Assembly: GCF_002906155.1 (NCBI RefSeq)
Contig: NZ_MUJK01000001.1
Coordinates: 558,001 to 622,000 of the forward strand
From: Pseudomonas laurylsulfativorans
GTDB lineage: Bacteria > Pseudomonadota > Gammaproteobacteria > Pseudomonadales > Pseudomonadaceae
Direction of reading: 5' to 3'
DNA: 64,000 bases
Shown here: positions 21,233 through 31,180 of the stretch, piece after piece
Layout: every line of letters begins with the position of its first letter
How positions within the stretch are numbered: position 1 is the stretch's first letter
The notes under the pieces: model-generated
Database searches by the model: none
What the model was told of the DNA's origin: nothing
Seen by the model: the letters and a program-made list of their open reading frames with translations, nothing else
Program-made: the position numbers and the translations under genes

Positions 21233-22405
21233 CTATCCGAGCGACGCCACGCTGTTGAGCAGTGTCTTGACCAATTGAGCCTGGCGGGTGGCGCCGGTCT
21301 TGGCGAACACGCCGCGTAAATGGGCGCGCACCGTGTTGCGAGAAACCCCAAGTGCCTGGGCGGTTTCATCGAGGGTTTGCCCGTCCATGACGAGCATGGC
21401 CACTTCTGTTTCTGTCGGCGTCAGCTGGAACAGGCTACGCAGCAGGTTGCGCGATGCCTGGGGTGAGTCCGCCGGGTCGCGGATGAACACCGCTACGGCC
21501 GGCCGTCGTGCGCCGTTGCGGGCTTGATAGCTCACGGGGATGGGGCGTAGCAGTAAATTGAGTGGCATCTCGCCGCTTGGTCGAGTCAGGGCCAATACCT
21601 CGATGTCATCCAGACCACGCTGGCGTTGTTTCAACACCGCCTGGATGGCTTGCTGCACACTGCGGTTCTGCTGGCTGGTGAAGGCACGGAGCTTGTCGTG
21701 TCTGCATTCCAGGCCGTCACGGCTGTCGAACAGTCGCTGGGCGGCGCGGTTGCAACGCATCATTGTGCCGTCTTCGTCGAGGATCGCCGTGCCCACCATC
21801 AGACGGTCAATGGTCGCGGCATAGAGCTGGCGTTCGGAGTCCAGTTGCTCCACGGCCGAATGCAGGTCCACTGCTTGTTGCAGGTGGGGCAAAAGCAGAC
21901 GAATCAGGGCAATCTCCGCTGTATCGAAGTCTCGACTGGCGTGGTTGCGGCAAGCGAACAAGGCGCAGTGCATGCCCGTGGGCGTGCGCATGTTGGCGAC
22001 CAGAACGTGGCGCAGATCCAGTGGCTGCAGATAACTACGGTAGAAGTCGTGGGCGAGCCAGGCGTCGGCGCCGAGTACCTGATCGGCACTGGCCACCTGC
22101 TCGACAGGCCAGTCGATGAAGGGGCAGATCGAGTAGTACTGCTCGCTGTAAAACGGCTCGCCTGGCAGCAGGGGCCCATGAATCGAAGCATTGACGATCA
22201 GCCCCGGCCGTTCATGGTCGGGGTTGCGCAGCACCAAGGTGAAGAAGCTGGCCTCGAAACGCTGGCGCAAGTTTTCCAGCAGGCCGGACCAGGGTGTGGG
22301 CTCCAGGGGGCCTTGATAGACCAGGGCGAGCAAGCTGCTGAGCTCTGAAGACGGGATATCGGTATTGGGAGCAAGGTCCTTGCAGACCGAAAAAGGGAGG
22401 GTCAT
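21233..22405 (-). CDS. LuxR-type helix-turn-helix regulator with large sensor part
   Basis: A 390-residue protein. The last 65 residues form a LuxR/GerE DNA-binding domain (LTPTETEVAMLVMDGQTLDE, SRNTVRAHLRGVFAKTG). The first 300 residues have no receiver or autoinducer domain I can name; the middle (TAILDEDGTMMRCNRAAQRL, residues about 205-225) resembles a PAS fold. It may regulate the sulfation genes downstream or the amidohydrolases upstream; the sequence does not decide. Confidence 0.82.
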   Translation of the reverse strand: MTLPFSVCKDLAPNTDIPSSELSSLLALVYQGPLEPTPWSGLLENLRQRFEASFFTLVLRNPDHERPGLIVNASIHGPLLPGEPFYSEQYYSICPFIDWPVEQVASADQVLGADAWLAHDFYRSYLQPLDLRHVLVANMRTPTGMHCALFACRNHASRDFDTAEIALIRLLLPHLQQAVDLHSAVEQLDSERQLYAATIDRLMVGTAILDEDGTMMRCNRAAQRLFDSRDGLECRHDKLRAFTSQQNRSVQQAIQAVLKQRQRGLDDIEVLALTRPSGEMPLNLLLRPIPVSYQARNGARRPAVAVFIRDPADSPQASRNLLRSLFQLTPTETEVAMLVMDGQTLDETAQALGVSRNTVRAHLRGVFAKTGATRQAQLVKTLLNSVASLG

Positions 22406-22514
22406 GTATGCGCCTCACTACTGCTTGTTTTTGTCATTCGAGTATTGATCGCGTCCCTGGCGGGAAAATCGTCCGTTTGGCTTAGGCAGGTTGCCGGGCG
22501 ATGTGATAGAGGCA

Positions 22515-22544
22515 GCGCTACACCGGCACATGCCGGTATAGCGC
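22515..22544. terminator. Hairpin after cysNC
   Basis: GCGCTA-C-ACCGGCA / TGCCGGT-A-TAGCGC forms a 13-pair stem with one mismatch and a CA loop, 16 bases beyond the cysNC stop. No U tract follows on the minus strand, so it may be a terminator of weak type or an mRNA-stabilising hairpin. Confidence 0.45.
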
Positions 22545-22559
22545 CGCGCTCATTGGCTT

Positions 22560-24452
22560 TTACAGTGCCAGCAGTGCCTCGACGATACGTTCGGCGGCAG
22601 TCTCGGCTGACTCATTGCGGGTATCGATATGGATGTCCGGCGCTACGGGCGGCTCATAAGGTGAGTCGATCCCGGTGAAGTTCTTCAACTCACCGCGCCG
22701 GGCTTTCTGGTACAGACCTTTGGGATCGCGCTGTTCGGCCAGGGCCAGCGGCGCATCGACGAAAATTTCAAGGAAATTACCGTCTCCCGCCAGGCGGCGT
22801 GCCATCTCGCGCTCGGCACGGAAAGGCGAGATGAACGACACCAGGGTGATCAGGCCGGCATCGAGCATCAGCTTCGCCACTTCCGAGACCCGGCGGATGT
22901 TCTCCACCCGGTCTGCTTCAGTGAAGCCCAGGTCGCGATTCAAGCCATGGCGAACATTGTCGCCATCGAGCAGGTAAGTGTGCCGGCCGAGGGTATACAG
23001 CTTGCGTTCCACCAGGTTGGCAATGGTCGACTTGCCTGCGCCGGATAATCCGGTGAACCACAGGATTCGCGGCGACTGCCCCTTGAGCATCGCATGTGCT
23101 TCGCGGTTCACGTCGATGGCTTGCCAGTGCACGTTCTGTGCGCGGCGCAAGGCAAAGCGCAGCATGCCGGCGCCGACCGTTCGGTTGCTCAAGCGATCGA
23201 TAATGATGAAGCCACCCGTATCGCGGTTGTCGGCATAAGCATCGAAGGCGATCGGCCGGTCCAGGTGCAAGTTGCACACACCGATACCGTTCAGCTCCAG
23301 GGTTTTGGCAGCCAGGTGCTCCAGGCTGTTCACGTCAACCCGGTGCTTGAGGTTGGCGCAGCTCATGCTGACGGTCCGGCATCCGATCTTCATCAGGTAA
23401 GGACGCCCGGGTAACATTGGCTCTTCGTCCATCCACACCAGCGTCGCCTCGAACTGGTCGGCGACGGCCGCCGGCGCGTCAGCCAGCGCAATCAAGTCGC
23501 CGCGGCTGATATCGATTTCGTCCTTGAGTGTCAGGGTGACGGCCTGGCCGCAAAGGGCTGTTTGCTGTTGCCCGGCGCTGCCGAAGATCGCGCTGACCTC
23601 ACTCTGCTGTCCTGATGGAAGCACCCGGATACGATCACCGACGCTGACGCTGCCGGCCGCGACATTGCCGCAGTAACCACGAAAATCGAGGTTTGGTCGA
23701 TTCACCCATTGTACGGGCAGGCGGAACGCGGCCTCGACTTGTCGCGCCTGTTCAAGGGGGACATTTTCCAGGTGCTGGAGCAGGGTCGGCCCTTGATACC
23801 AGGGGGTGTTCGGGCTGGCTTCAAGCATGTTGTCGCCACGTAGCGCAGAGAGCGGGATGCACTGGATGTCATGCAAGCCAATCTGCGTGGCGAACGCGCG
23901 GTAATCCGCTTCGATGCATTCGAATACCGCCTGGGAATAGTCCACCAGGTCCAGCTTGTTGATGGCCACAACGACCTTGCGGATGCCCAGCAGGGACACC
24001 AGGTAACTGTGCCGACGGGTTTGGGTGAGTATGCCCTGGCGGGCATCGATGAGGATCACCGCGAGGTCGGCGGTCGAGGCGCCGGTGACCATGTTGCGGG
24101 TGTATTGTTCGTGGCCGGGGGTGTCGGCAACGATGAACTTGCGCTTGTCGGTGGCGAAAAAACGGTAGGCCACATCGATGGTGATGCCTTGCTCGCGCTC
24201 GGCGCTCAAGCCATCGACCAACAGGGCGAAATCCAGTTCGTCACCCTGGGTGCCGAGTTTTTTCGAATCGACTTCCAGTTGGCCAAGCTGGTCCTCGAAC
24301 AGTGCCTTGGACTCATAGAGCAGGCGGCCAATCAAGGTGCTTTTGCCGTCGTCGACGCTGCCACAGGTGATGAAACGCAGCAGTTGCTTGTTCTGTTGCT
24401 GTTCCAGATAGGGTGTCAGGTCGCTATTGAAGGTGTCGTTCAGCGCGCTCAT
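22560..24452 (-). CDS. cysNC: Bifunctional sulfate adenylyltransferase large subunit / APS kinase
   Basis: A 630-residue fusion. Residues 1 to about 440 are CysN, the GTPase subunit of ATP sulfurylase ([37 protein letters not shown]). From about 465 on it is CysC, APS kinase ([25 protein letters not shown]). With CysD it turns sulfate and ATP into PAPS. The start overlaps the cysD stop by one base (TGATG). Pseudomonads normally use such a fusion for sulfate assimilation. Here a sulfotransferase cluster lies 2.5 kb away, so PAPS could be made for it. Confidence 0.95.
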   Translation of the reverse strand: MSALNDTFNSDLTPYLEQQQNKQLLRFITCGSVDDGKSTLIGRLLYESKALFEDQLGQLEVDSKKLGTQGDELDFALLVDGLSAEREQGITIDVAYRFFATDKRKFIVADTPGHEQYTRNMVTGASTADLAVILIDARQGILTQTRRHSYLVSLLGIRKVVVAINKLDLVDYSQAVFECIEADYRAFATQIGLHDIQCIPLSALRGDNMLEASPNTPWYQGPTLLQHLENVPLEQARQVEAAFRLPVQWVNRPNLDFRGYCGNVAAGSVSVGDRIRVLPSGQQSEVSAIFGSAGQQQTALCGQAVTLTLKDEIDISRGDLIALADAPAAVADQFEATLVWMDEEPMLPGRPYLMKIGCRTVSMSCANLKHRVDVNSLEHLAAKTLELNGIGVCNLHLDRPIAFDAYADNRDTGGFIIIDRLSNRTVGAGMLRFALRRAQNVHWQAIDVNREAHAMLKGQSPRILWFTGLSGAGKSTIANLVERKLYTLGRHTYLLDGDNVRHGLNRDLGFTEADRVENIRRVSEVAKLMLDAGLITLVSFISPFRAEREMARRLAGDGNFLEIFVDAPLALAEQRDPKGLYQKARRGELKNFTGIDSPYEPPVAPDIHIDTRNESAETAAERIVEALLAL

Positions 24453-25348
24453 CAGAAATACCCCTCTTGCTTCTTTTTCTCCATGGAACCAGCCGAATCG
24501 CTGTCGATCAGTCGACCCTGACGCTCAGAAGTACGGCTGACCAGCATCTCGCCGATGATCGCCGGCAGGTTGTCGGCGTCGCTGTCGATAGCGCCGGTCA
24601 GCGGGTAACAGCCGAGCGTGCGGAAACGCACCTTGCGCATTTGCGGGGTTTCTCCCGGCTTGAGCGGCAGTCGCTCGTCGTCGACCATGATCAGCGTGCC
24701 GTCGCGCTGCACCACCGGACGCTCTTTGGCGAAATACAGTGGCACGATGGGGATCTGTTCGAGGTAGATGTACTGCCAGATATCCAGCTCGGTCCAGTTC
24801 GACAATGGGAATACCCGCAGGCTTTCGCCCTTGCGCTTGCGTGTGTTGTACAAGCGCCAAAGCTCGGGACGCTGTTGTTTGGGGTCCCAGCGATGCTGTT
24901 CGGAGCGCAGGGAAAACATGCGTTCCTTGGCCCGCGACTTCTCTTCATCACGGCGGGCACCGCCGAAAGCCGCGTCGAAACCATAGTGATCCAGGGCCTG
25001 CTTCAGACCTTGAGTCTTCCACACGTCGGTATGCAGGGCCGAGCCATGGGTAAACGGATCGATGGCCTTTTCCACGCCTTCGGGATTGACGTGTACCAGC
25101 AATTCCAGGCCCAGGCGTGCAACGGTCTGGTCGCGGAAAGCGATCATTTCGCGAAACTTCCAGGTGGTGTCCACGTGCAGCAAGGGGAAGGGCGGTTTGC
25201 CCGGGGCGAAGGCTTTCATCGCCAGGTGCAGCATGACGGCGCTGTCCTTGCCGATGGAGTAAAGCATCACCGGGTTTTCACACTCGGCGACCACTTCGCG
25301 GATGATCTGGATGCTTTCCGCTTCCAGCCATTGCAGATGAGTCAACAT
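24452..25348 (-). CDS. cysD: Sulfate adenylyltransferase small subunit
   Basis: A 298-residue PP-loop ATP pyrophosphatase subunit that adenylates sulfate. It has [17 protein letters not shown] near residue 30 and the family's [13 protein letters not shown]. The start at 25348 follows AGGAGGTATCCG, a very strong ribosome site; a longer frame exists upstream but lacks similarity. Confidence 0.95.
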   Translation of the reverse strand: MLTHLQWLEAESIQIIREVVAECENPVMLYSIGKDSAVMLHLAMKAFAPGKPPFPLLHVDTTWKFREMIAFRDQTVARLGLELLVHVNPEGVEKAIDPFTHGSALHTDVWKTQGLKQALDHYGFDAAFGGARRDEEKSRAKERMFSLRSEQHRWDPKQQRPELWRLYNTRKRKGESLRVFPLSNWTELDIWQYIYLEQIPIVPLYFAKERPVVQRDGTLIMVDDERLPLKPGETPQMRKVRFRTLGCYPLTGAIDSDADNLPAIIGEMLVSRTSERQGRLIDSDSAGSMEKKKQEGYF

Positions 25349-25420
25349 CGGATACCTCCTCGAGTTCTGCCGGGTTGGGCTCCGGCTGGACGTCACGGTA
25401 GGTAAAGCGCCGCTGGCGCT

Positions 25421-25442
25421 TCTTCGTCTGCTCGGACGAAGA
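25421..25442. promoter_or_regulatory. Inverted repeat between the SRPBCC gene and cysD
   Basis: TCTTCGTC and GACGAAGA are perfect 8-bp arms around TGCTCG. The sequence GGACGAAGA recurs in the 42-bp palindrome at 26031-26072. Could be an operator or a transcript hairpin. Confidence 0.35.
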
Positions 25443-25461
25443 GGGCGACAGCGGCTGAAGG

Positions 25462-25932
25462 TCACGCGACGGACGCGTAAAGCATCTCGGCACGGACCTT
25501 GAGGGCGAGGGCAACGGCGTCGAAGCCCTGTTGCACCCAGGGACCATGATTGGCCATGACCTGGTCAGCGGTCGCGCCGAGAAACTGGTCGGTGGTGTGG
25601 TAGCGGCAACTGCCCGCGCCGGTGCGCTCGATGTGCTGTTCGCGTCGGGCAGCGTCGGGATTGTCGGCGTTGGCATACATCTCCCAGGCGAGTAACCGGT
25701 GGGGCTCGAAGTCCGCGAGGTACTCGATCACGTGCAGCCGCTCACCTGGCCGCCCGGGATTGGGTAGAAACAGATTGACCGGCTCGCCCAATTGCAGGCT
25801 CGACTCAACCTTTACGGTGTACGGGTTCCACTGCGGATAACGCGCAAGGTCGATCAGTACCGACCAGACAAATTCGGCCGGAGCGGCGATGTCCACGGTC
25901 ACTGAACGGACCAGGTTTTTCTCTGTGGTCAT
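25462..25932 (-). CDS. SRPBCC-fold (polyketide cyclase/START-like) protein
   Basis: A 156-residue protein with the SRPBCC pattern: [28 protein letters not shown] at the N-terminus and a final amphipathic helix ([15 protein letters not shown]). The family binds hydrophobic small molecules in a deep pocket, and some members are cyclases. Start 25932 is preceded by GAGGAGTT. It is divergent from the DUF1214-sulfotransferase operon and 113 bases upstream of cysD on the same strand. Confidence 0.83.
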   Translation of the reverse strand: MTTEKNLVRSVTVDIAAPAEFVWSVLIDLARYPQWNPYTVKVESSLQLGEPVNLFLPNPGRPGERLHVIEYLADFEPHRLLAWEMYANADNPDAARREQHIERTGAGSCRYHTTDQFLGATADQVMANHGPWVQQGFDAVALALKVRAEMLYASVA

Positions 25933-26030
25933 GGGTAACTCCTCTGAGGGTGTCTCCGCGCCACGAACCGCGGCGGGGAGCAAGCCAAGGGCTCAGGCGC
26001 GATCCTCGCCGCTCAGGGTGAGACGGTTCC

Positions 26031-26072
26031 TCGTCCGTGCGGACTAGGCGGGCGCTTAGTCCGCTTGGACGA
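26031..26072. promoter_or_regulatory. Large palindrome in the divergent promoter region
   Basis: Outer arms TCGTCC/GGACGA and inner arms GCGGACTA/TAGTCCGC, separated by two unpaired bases on each side, surround GGCGGGCGCT. It is the most prominent symmetric element in the 210 bases between the divergent starts at 25932 and 26143. Position favours an operator or overlapping promoter control. Confidence 0.5.
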
Positions 26073-26142
26073 AGAACCGGCAAGCGGGTACTCCCTAAGG
26101 TCACTGGCAGAGGCGGGGTGTCCGCCGACAGAGGAGAGCGAC

Positions 26143-27258
26143 ATGGTTACAGACAGGATCGATCAGGAGGTTCTCAGCGGAGAGAGCTGGAACCTCTTTT
26201 GCGAGCAATTGCGCCGCAGTGGCGAGCAGATACTGCGCCCCGAAGCACCGGGCGATGTGCAGACCCGTGCCGAAGGCTTTCGCTATCTCACTCGCTTACT
26301 GCGGATTGCCCTGGAAATGCACCTGGAGTTTGCTGATCCGGACTTCCCCGGCTTCATCACCCCGTCCCATGAAACGGCGAAAATTGGCGCTGACAACCCC
26401 GATAATTTGTATAGCTATGCGCGCCTGAACGGCGAACATGATTACCGGGTCAGCGGTAACCGTGGCAGCGTTGCCTACCTCAGCTTCGGCTCCCAGAAGG
26501 GTGGCTATGAGACGGATGGCAAGATGATTCAGACCGGTTTCCTCGATGCCGGGCTACTGGCGCTGGATGCCGAGGGCAACTTTGAAATCATCCTCAGTCA
26601 ACGCCCTCCGGCTGAAGGTAACTGGCTGCGGCTGGAGCCGCAGAGTAATGCCCTGATAGTGCGCCAGACTTTTCTTGACCGTAGCAGCGAGCAACCGGCA
26701 CAACTGCGAATAGAGCGTCTGAGTGCGGGGCATATACCCGATCCGATGTCTGCGCCACGCTTGCAGCAAAGCCTGCAAAGGGTGGGCAGTTTCGTCGAGA
26801 ACACCGCCCGATTGTTTGCCGATTGGGCCCAGGGTTACCAGGCACACCCCAATCAACTGCCGGCCGCCGACCAGGCGCTGTGCCAGTCAGTGGGGGGCGA
26901 CCCGAACATCTTCTATTACCACTCCTACTGGGCCCTGGCCGAAGACGAGGCATTGCTGATCGAGGTCGATCGGGTGCCCGACTGCGACTTCTGGAATGTG
27001 CAGATCAACAACTACTGGATGGAGTCGCTCGACTACCGCTACCACCGCATCTGCCTGAACAAGCACTCGGCGCGCCTGGACGAGGATGGCCGCTTGCGCA
27101 TGGTGCTCAGCGGCTTTGATCCCGGCCTGGAGAATTGGCTGGAAACCGCCAGCCATCCCCATGGCACCCTCTGCCTGCGCTGGGTGGGGGCCAAGCATCC
27201 CGTGCACCCGACCACTCGCGTGGTCAAACGCAATGAGCTGAAGGAGCTTGTGCGATGA
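26143..27258 (+). CDS. DUF1214 domain protein
   Basis: A 371-residue cytoplasmic-looking protein with no signal peptide. The C-terminal third carries the DUF1214 pattern (DCDFWNVQINNYWMESLDYR, then FDPGLENWLET and TLCLRWVGAK). No enzymatic role is established for this family. The start after GAGGAGAGCGAC was preferred over the in-frame upstream extension. It overlaps the sulfotransferase gene by 4 bases, so the two products are probably made together. Confidence 0.8.
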   Translation: MVTDRIDQEVLSGESWNLFCEQLRRSGEQILRPEAPGDVQTRAEGFRYLTRLLRIALEMHLEFADPDFPGFITPSHETAKIGADNPDNLYSYARLNGEHDYRVSGNRGSVAYLSFGSQKGGYETDGKMIQTGFLDAGLLALDAEGNFEIILSQRPPAEGNWLRLEPQSNALIVRQTFLDRSSEQPAQLRIERLSAGHIPDPMSAPRLQQSLQRVGSFVENTARLFADWAQGYQAHPNQLPAADQALCQSVGGDPNIFYYHSYWALAEDEALLIEVDRVPDCDFWNVQINNYWMESLDYRYHRICLNKHSARLDEDGRLRMVLSGFDPGLENWLETASHPHGTLCLRWVGAKHPVHPTTRVVKRNELKELVR

Positions 27259-28424
27259 GCGCCAATGATTTTGCCCTTGATGCCTTGCTAGCTGAAGCCA
27301 GCGCTCGTGCCGGTGGACTCGAGGATTTCGGTCCCGGCGATTTTCGCCAGGGTCTGCTGATACTGGCTGACGCCCTGAACAGTGAAGCGTGCCTGTCGTC
27401 CGCCGGACGGGGCCTGTTGCGCGAAAAACTGCTGGGGCAGTTGGTCAATCGCCTGGTCATGGAGGATCACCTTCGGCGTCATCCGGAAATCCTTGAGCAA
27501 CCCATCGATGAACCGTTGGTGATCGTCGGCCTGCCGCGCACCGGAACCACACTGCTGCAGCGCACACTGGCGGTGGACCCGCAGTTCAGCAAGGCACAAT
27601 GGTGGGAAACCCGTTACCCCGCACCCTTGCCCGGTGAAACACTGGAACAGCCACTCAAGCGTATCGCCCGGGCGCGCGCCGAAGTCGCGGGGATGATCGA
27701 GTTCCTCCCGCAGTTGCTCGCCATCCACCCGTTGGACGCCGAGCAGCCCGATGAGGAGTTCATGCTCATGGAGCACTCGTTCCTGTGCGCCATGGATTCC
27801 TACGTCAATGTGCCGAGCTACACCGCCTGGCTTGACGGCCAGGATCAGACCCAGGTGTATCAGTACCTCAAGCGAACCCTGCAGTTCCTGCAATGGCAGC
27901 AAGCGCGTCGGGGCATCGAGCCTGGCCGCCGCTGGTTGCTCAAAAGCCCGCAGCATCTGCATACCCTGGAGCTGCTGTTCGAGGTTTTTCCAAAAGCGCA
28001 GGTTGTCCTCACCCACCGCGAACCCGCCAGGACCATTCCTTCGCTGGCCAGCTTTATCCATACCCTCTGGTTGCTCTACAGCGACAAGGTCGATGCCGAG
28101 GCCGTAGGAGAGCAGTGGAACCGGCGTATGGCACGTGCGTTACGCCATGCGATGGCGGTCCGCGAGCGTATGCCCAAAGAGCGTTTCCTTGATGTGCACT
28201 TCGAAGACACCGTGGCCGAGCCGCAGGCTGTAGTCGAAAGGATCTACCAATTTGCCGGTCTTGAATTGACGATGCAGACCCGGGCGACCATGGGGCAATG
28301 GCTGCAGGCAAACGGCCGTGAAAAGCGTGCTGTTCATCACTACAGCCCCGACCAGTTCGGCCTCAGTGAAGAGATATTGCAACGCGACTATGCCGAGTAT
28401 CGAGCCCGGCATATCCAGGCCTGA
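27255..28424 (+). CDS. Sulfotransferase (Sulfotransfer_3 type)
   Basis: A 389-residue PAPS-dependent sulfotransferase. The 5'-phosphosulfate loop is VGLPRTGTTLLQRTLA near residues 91-106. The 3'-phosphate-binding region is VVLTHREPARTIPSLASF near 250, where the Arg and Ser are conserved. It transfers sulfate from PAPS to a hydroxyl or amine of an unknown acceptor. PAPS could come from CysD/CysNC encoded on the other strand. Confidence 0.88.
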   Translation: MSANDFALDALLAEASARAGGLEDFGPGDFRQGLLILADALNSEACLSSAGRGLLREKLLGQLVNRLVMEDHLRRHPEILEQPIDEPLVIVGLPRTGTTLLQRTLAVDPQFSKAQWWETRYPAPLPGETLEQPLKRIARARAEVAGMIEFLPQLLAIHPLDAEQPDEEFMLMEHSFLCAMDSYVNVPSYTAWLDGQDQTQVYQYLKRTLQFLQWQQARRGIEPGRRWLLKSPQHLHTLELLFEVFPKAQVVLTHREPARTIPSLASFIHTLWLLYSDKVDAEAVGEQWNRRMARALRHAMAVRERMPKERFLDVHFEDTVAEPQAVVERIYQFAGLELTMQTRATMGQWLQANGREKRAVHHYSPDQFGLSEEILQRDYAEYRARHIQA

Positions 28425-28468
28425 AACCTGGGCAACACGAAACTCATAACAATAAGAGGACTCTCCCC

Positions 28469-29257
28469 ATGCTGTTGAAAGACAAGGTCGTGATGGTCTC
28501 GGGTGTCGGCCCGGGGCTGGGTATCAAGTTGGCATTGGAGGCCGCGCGCGAAGGTGCGCGCGCTGTTGCCATAGGGGCGCGGGACAAGGGGCGGCTGCTG
28601 GAAGCGCAACAACGAATCCTGGCGCTCACCAACACCTGCGAGGTGTTGTGTGTACCCACGGACATTACTGATATCGATGCCTGTAATCACTTCGCCGCAA
28701 ACACCCTCGAACAATTCGGGCGCATCGATGCGCTGATCAACAGCGCCTTCTCCCATGGCGGCTTTCAGGCCGTGGAGGAGGGCGACAACGCACCATTGCG
28801 CGAGGCCCTGGAAGTCAATCTGCTCGGCTCGTTGAACATGAGCCGCGCCGTGCTGGGGCAAATGCGCACTCAGGGCGCCGGCGCCATTGTCATGATCAAT
28901 ACCCTGGGAGTGCGCAAGCCCTATGAGGGTGGTGCTGCCTATGCCGCCTCGAAAAGCGCGCTGGCTGCGACAGTGCGCTACCTGGCGACCGAGCAGGCGG
29001 TGCATGGTCTGCGGGTCAACGCCCTGGCATGTGGCTGGATGTGGGGCGAGCCGGTTCAGGCCCTCGTACGCCAGACTGCCGCTGCACGGGGCGTCAGTGA
29101 AGAACAGGTACGTGCCGAATTGAGTGCCGGGATCCCGGGGGGACGTATGCGCACTGATGAAGAGTGCGCCCGGGCTGCGCTGTTCCTGGCATCGGACTAC
29201 GCCAGTGCAATCAATGGCGCGCAACTGGATGCCAACGGCGGCGAGATGATGCACTGA
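28469..29257 (+). CDS. Short-chain dehydrogenase/reductase
   Basis: A 262-residue SDR with GVGPGLGIKLALEAAREGAR (variant of TGxxxGxG), NSAFS in place of NNAG, and an active site with Tyr in AAYAASKSALAA; the preceding strand has MINTLG. It would interconvert an alcohol and a ketone, fitting preparation of a hydroxyl for sulfation. It starts 45 bases after the sulfotransferase. Confidence 0.86.
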   Translation: MLLKDKVVMVSGVGPGLGIKLALEAAREGARAVAIGARDKGRLLEAQQRILALTNTCEVLCVPTDITDIDACNHFAANTLEQFGRIDALINSAFSHGGFQAVEEGDNAPLREALEVNLLGSLNMSRAVLGQMRTQGAGAIVMINTLGVRKPYEGGAAYAASKSALAATVRYLATEQAVHGLRVNALACGWMWGEPVQALVRQTAAARGVSEEQVRAELSAGIPGGRMRTDEECARAALFLASDYASAINGAQLDANGGEMMH

Positions 29258-29269
29258 GGAAGAAAACAG

Positions 29270-30241
29270 ATGATTGATCTCTGCGCTTTTAATGGCGATG
29301 CAGATGGCCTCTGTGCGCTGCAACAATTGCGTCTTGCCGGGGAACTGGACCGCGAAGTGCGCTTGATCAGTGGGGTCAAGCGCGACATCGGACTGCTCAG
29401 CCGGGTCACGGCCGCTCATGGCGAGCGAGTCACCGTGCTGGACGTGGCTCACGAGCAGAACCGCGAGCAGACGCAGCGTTTGCTCGATGCAGGTGCCCGG
29501 GTGCGCTATTTCGATCACCACTATGCGGGTGAGCTGCCTCGACATCCGGGGTTCGAATCATTTATCGATACCGCGGCCCACGTGTGCACCAGCATCCTGG
29601 TGGACAACTACCTCTCGGGACGAGAGCACCGCTGGGCGGTGGTCGGCGCGTTTGGTGATGGCCTGGCCGGTCCGGCGCGAGCACTGGCCGAACGGCACGG
29701 GTTGAACAAAGAAGAAGTGGTGGCCCTGGAAGAGCTGGGTCAGTTGTTGAATTACAACGCCTACGGCGACAGCCTGGAGGACCTGCATTTCGATCCGTTG
29801 GCACTCGCAGGCGAACTGTGGCCTTACCGCAATCCAATCGACTTCATCCGCGAAAGCACGAGCTTCAAGATCCTCAGAGCGGGGCACGCCGCAGACATGG
29901 CGGCTGCCGCTGACCTGGCGCCGTGGTGTGCAGGCGACGGCGCGCGGCTCTATCGCTTGCCATCGCAACCATGGGCGCGCCGGGTCAGCGGGGTGCTGGC
30001 CAATAAACTAGCCGCTCAGGCCCCGCGACAGGCCATTGGCCTGCTCAGTGCCAGGGCCGATGGTGATTGGGCGTTCAGCCTTCGTGTACCTGACGGCACT
30101 GAGCTGACGGCGGATGCGTTCTGTCGTCAGTTCCCAACGGGGGGTGGACGCAAGCGCGCAGCCGGGATCAACCGTTTGGCCACGGCGGATCTGCCTGCAT
30201 TTGCAGATCGCTTGCTCGCAAGTTATCCGTGCAGAACTTGA
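29270..30241 (+). CDS. DHH-family phosphoesterase
   Basis: A 323-residue protein with FNGDADGLCAL near residue 7, DVAHEQN near 60, FDHH near 82 and a C-terminal DHHA1-like GGGRKRAAG. These are the metal ligands and substrate loop of DHH/DHHA1 phosphoesterases, the family of NrnA, which hydrolyses short oligonucleotides and 3'-phosphoadenosine-5'-phosphate. It lies 12 bases after the SDR gene. The family match is firm; the substrate (possibly PAP from the sulfotransferase) is an inference. Confidence 0.85.
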   Translation: MIDLCAFNGDADGLCALQQLRLAGELDREVRLISGVKRDIGLLSRVTAAHGERVTVLDVAHEQNREQTQRLLDAGARVRYFDHHYAGELPRHPGFESFIDTAAHVCTSILVDNYLSGREHRWAVVGAFGDGLAGPARALAERHGLNKEEVVALEELGQLLNYNAYGDSLEDLHFDPLALAGELWPYRNPIDFIRESTSFKILRAGHAADMAAAADLAPWCAGDGARLYRLPSQPWARRVSGVLANKLAAQAPRQAIGLLSARADGDWAFSLRVPDGTELTADAFCRQFPTGGGRKRAAGINRLATADLPAFADRLLASYPCRT

Positions 30242-30282
30242 TGAGATCAACGCTCATATACCAACTGGCAAAGAGGGTGCTT

Positions 30283-30324
30283 AATTATAACTAAACTAAA
30301 CTGACATTTAGTTTAGTTATAATT
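30283..30324. promoter_or_regulatory. Perfect 18-bp-arm AT-rich palindrome
   Basis: AATTATAACTAAACTAAA is followed by CTGACA and its exact reverse complement. It lies about 40 bases beyond the DHH gene stop, exactly where base composition turns AT-rich. It could act as a transcript hairpin, an operator or the edge of an inserted element. Confidence 0.6.
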
Positions 30325-31180
30325 TAAACAAATATAAAAGGGGCAGGGTACTGCAAAACCCTCATCCATTGAATCGTTCATCTGCCTTACTCATCCACGC
30401 TGAAGCACAAAGGATAATAGTGCGCTGAAACACAAATATTGCCGGTCCGACCGGTGATATCTCGTGATTTCTAACCACAAAATACCTGAATCACCCCGTG
30501 AAACCGGGTCATCACTGCACGATGGATGACTGCAATGGTTCACTTTCCAGACCGGACGATTGAAAACAGGCACAAGTACCTTAAAGCATCCGGGTTGCGG
30601 GATGCTCATCAACATTTGCTGCAACTGCTCAAGAGCTTTATGACGCCTGATCAGAATCAGGGAACGACCTGTGAAACCAGCGTCCTTGATAACGATGCTC
30701 CTCAGTCAGAGTCGGGACAGAAAATTCGCGCTTTCAGACTCGTATGAATACCTACTATTGGTGAACACATTGCGGTATCTCTCAAAACAATCCTGCTGGA
30801 TATGCAGTCTCAGGAACGGCATGAAACAGCGTCAACAGATCATGTCAGTCCACACGCCGGTTGCGATCAGTTTTCCCCGAGTCCTGGCGTCGTTTTTAAA
30901 ACGTCTTGATAGCGTGTTGCGCTGGAGGTTGGCCTGCGTGGTTGGTTATCACAAAGAGCGCGGATTGCAGGATGCATTCAATGTGAATTACATCGCCAGC
31001 CAGCAAGCTGGGCCAGGTGATGTTTGAGAGAGGCTATGCCTGACTTTAAATCTGGCCACCACTGACCCCCACGTAAGGATACGATATTACGTATAATGTA
31101 TATTATGTTAAATACAGTATCTGAAAGCCACCTCCGCTCAAGCTCTTTCGAGCGAATACTCAAAGTTGACTGAGGCAGTC

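Noticed and set aside
20515..21369. Small proteins apparently encoded in the REPIN array
   Set aside because: The frames are translations of the repeat units, and their near-identical repeated segments follow the REP period.
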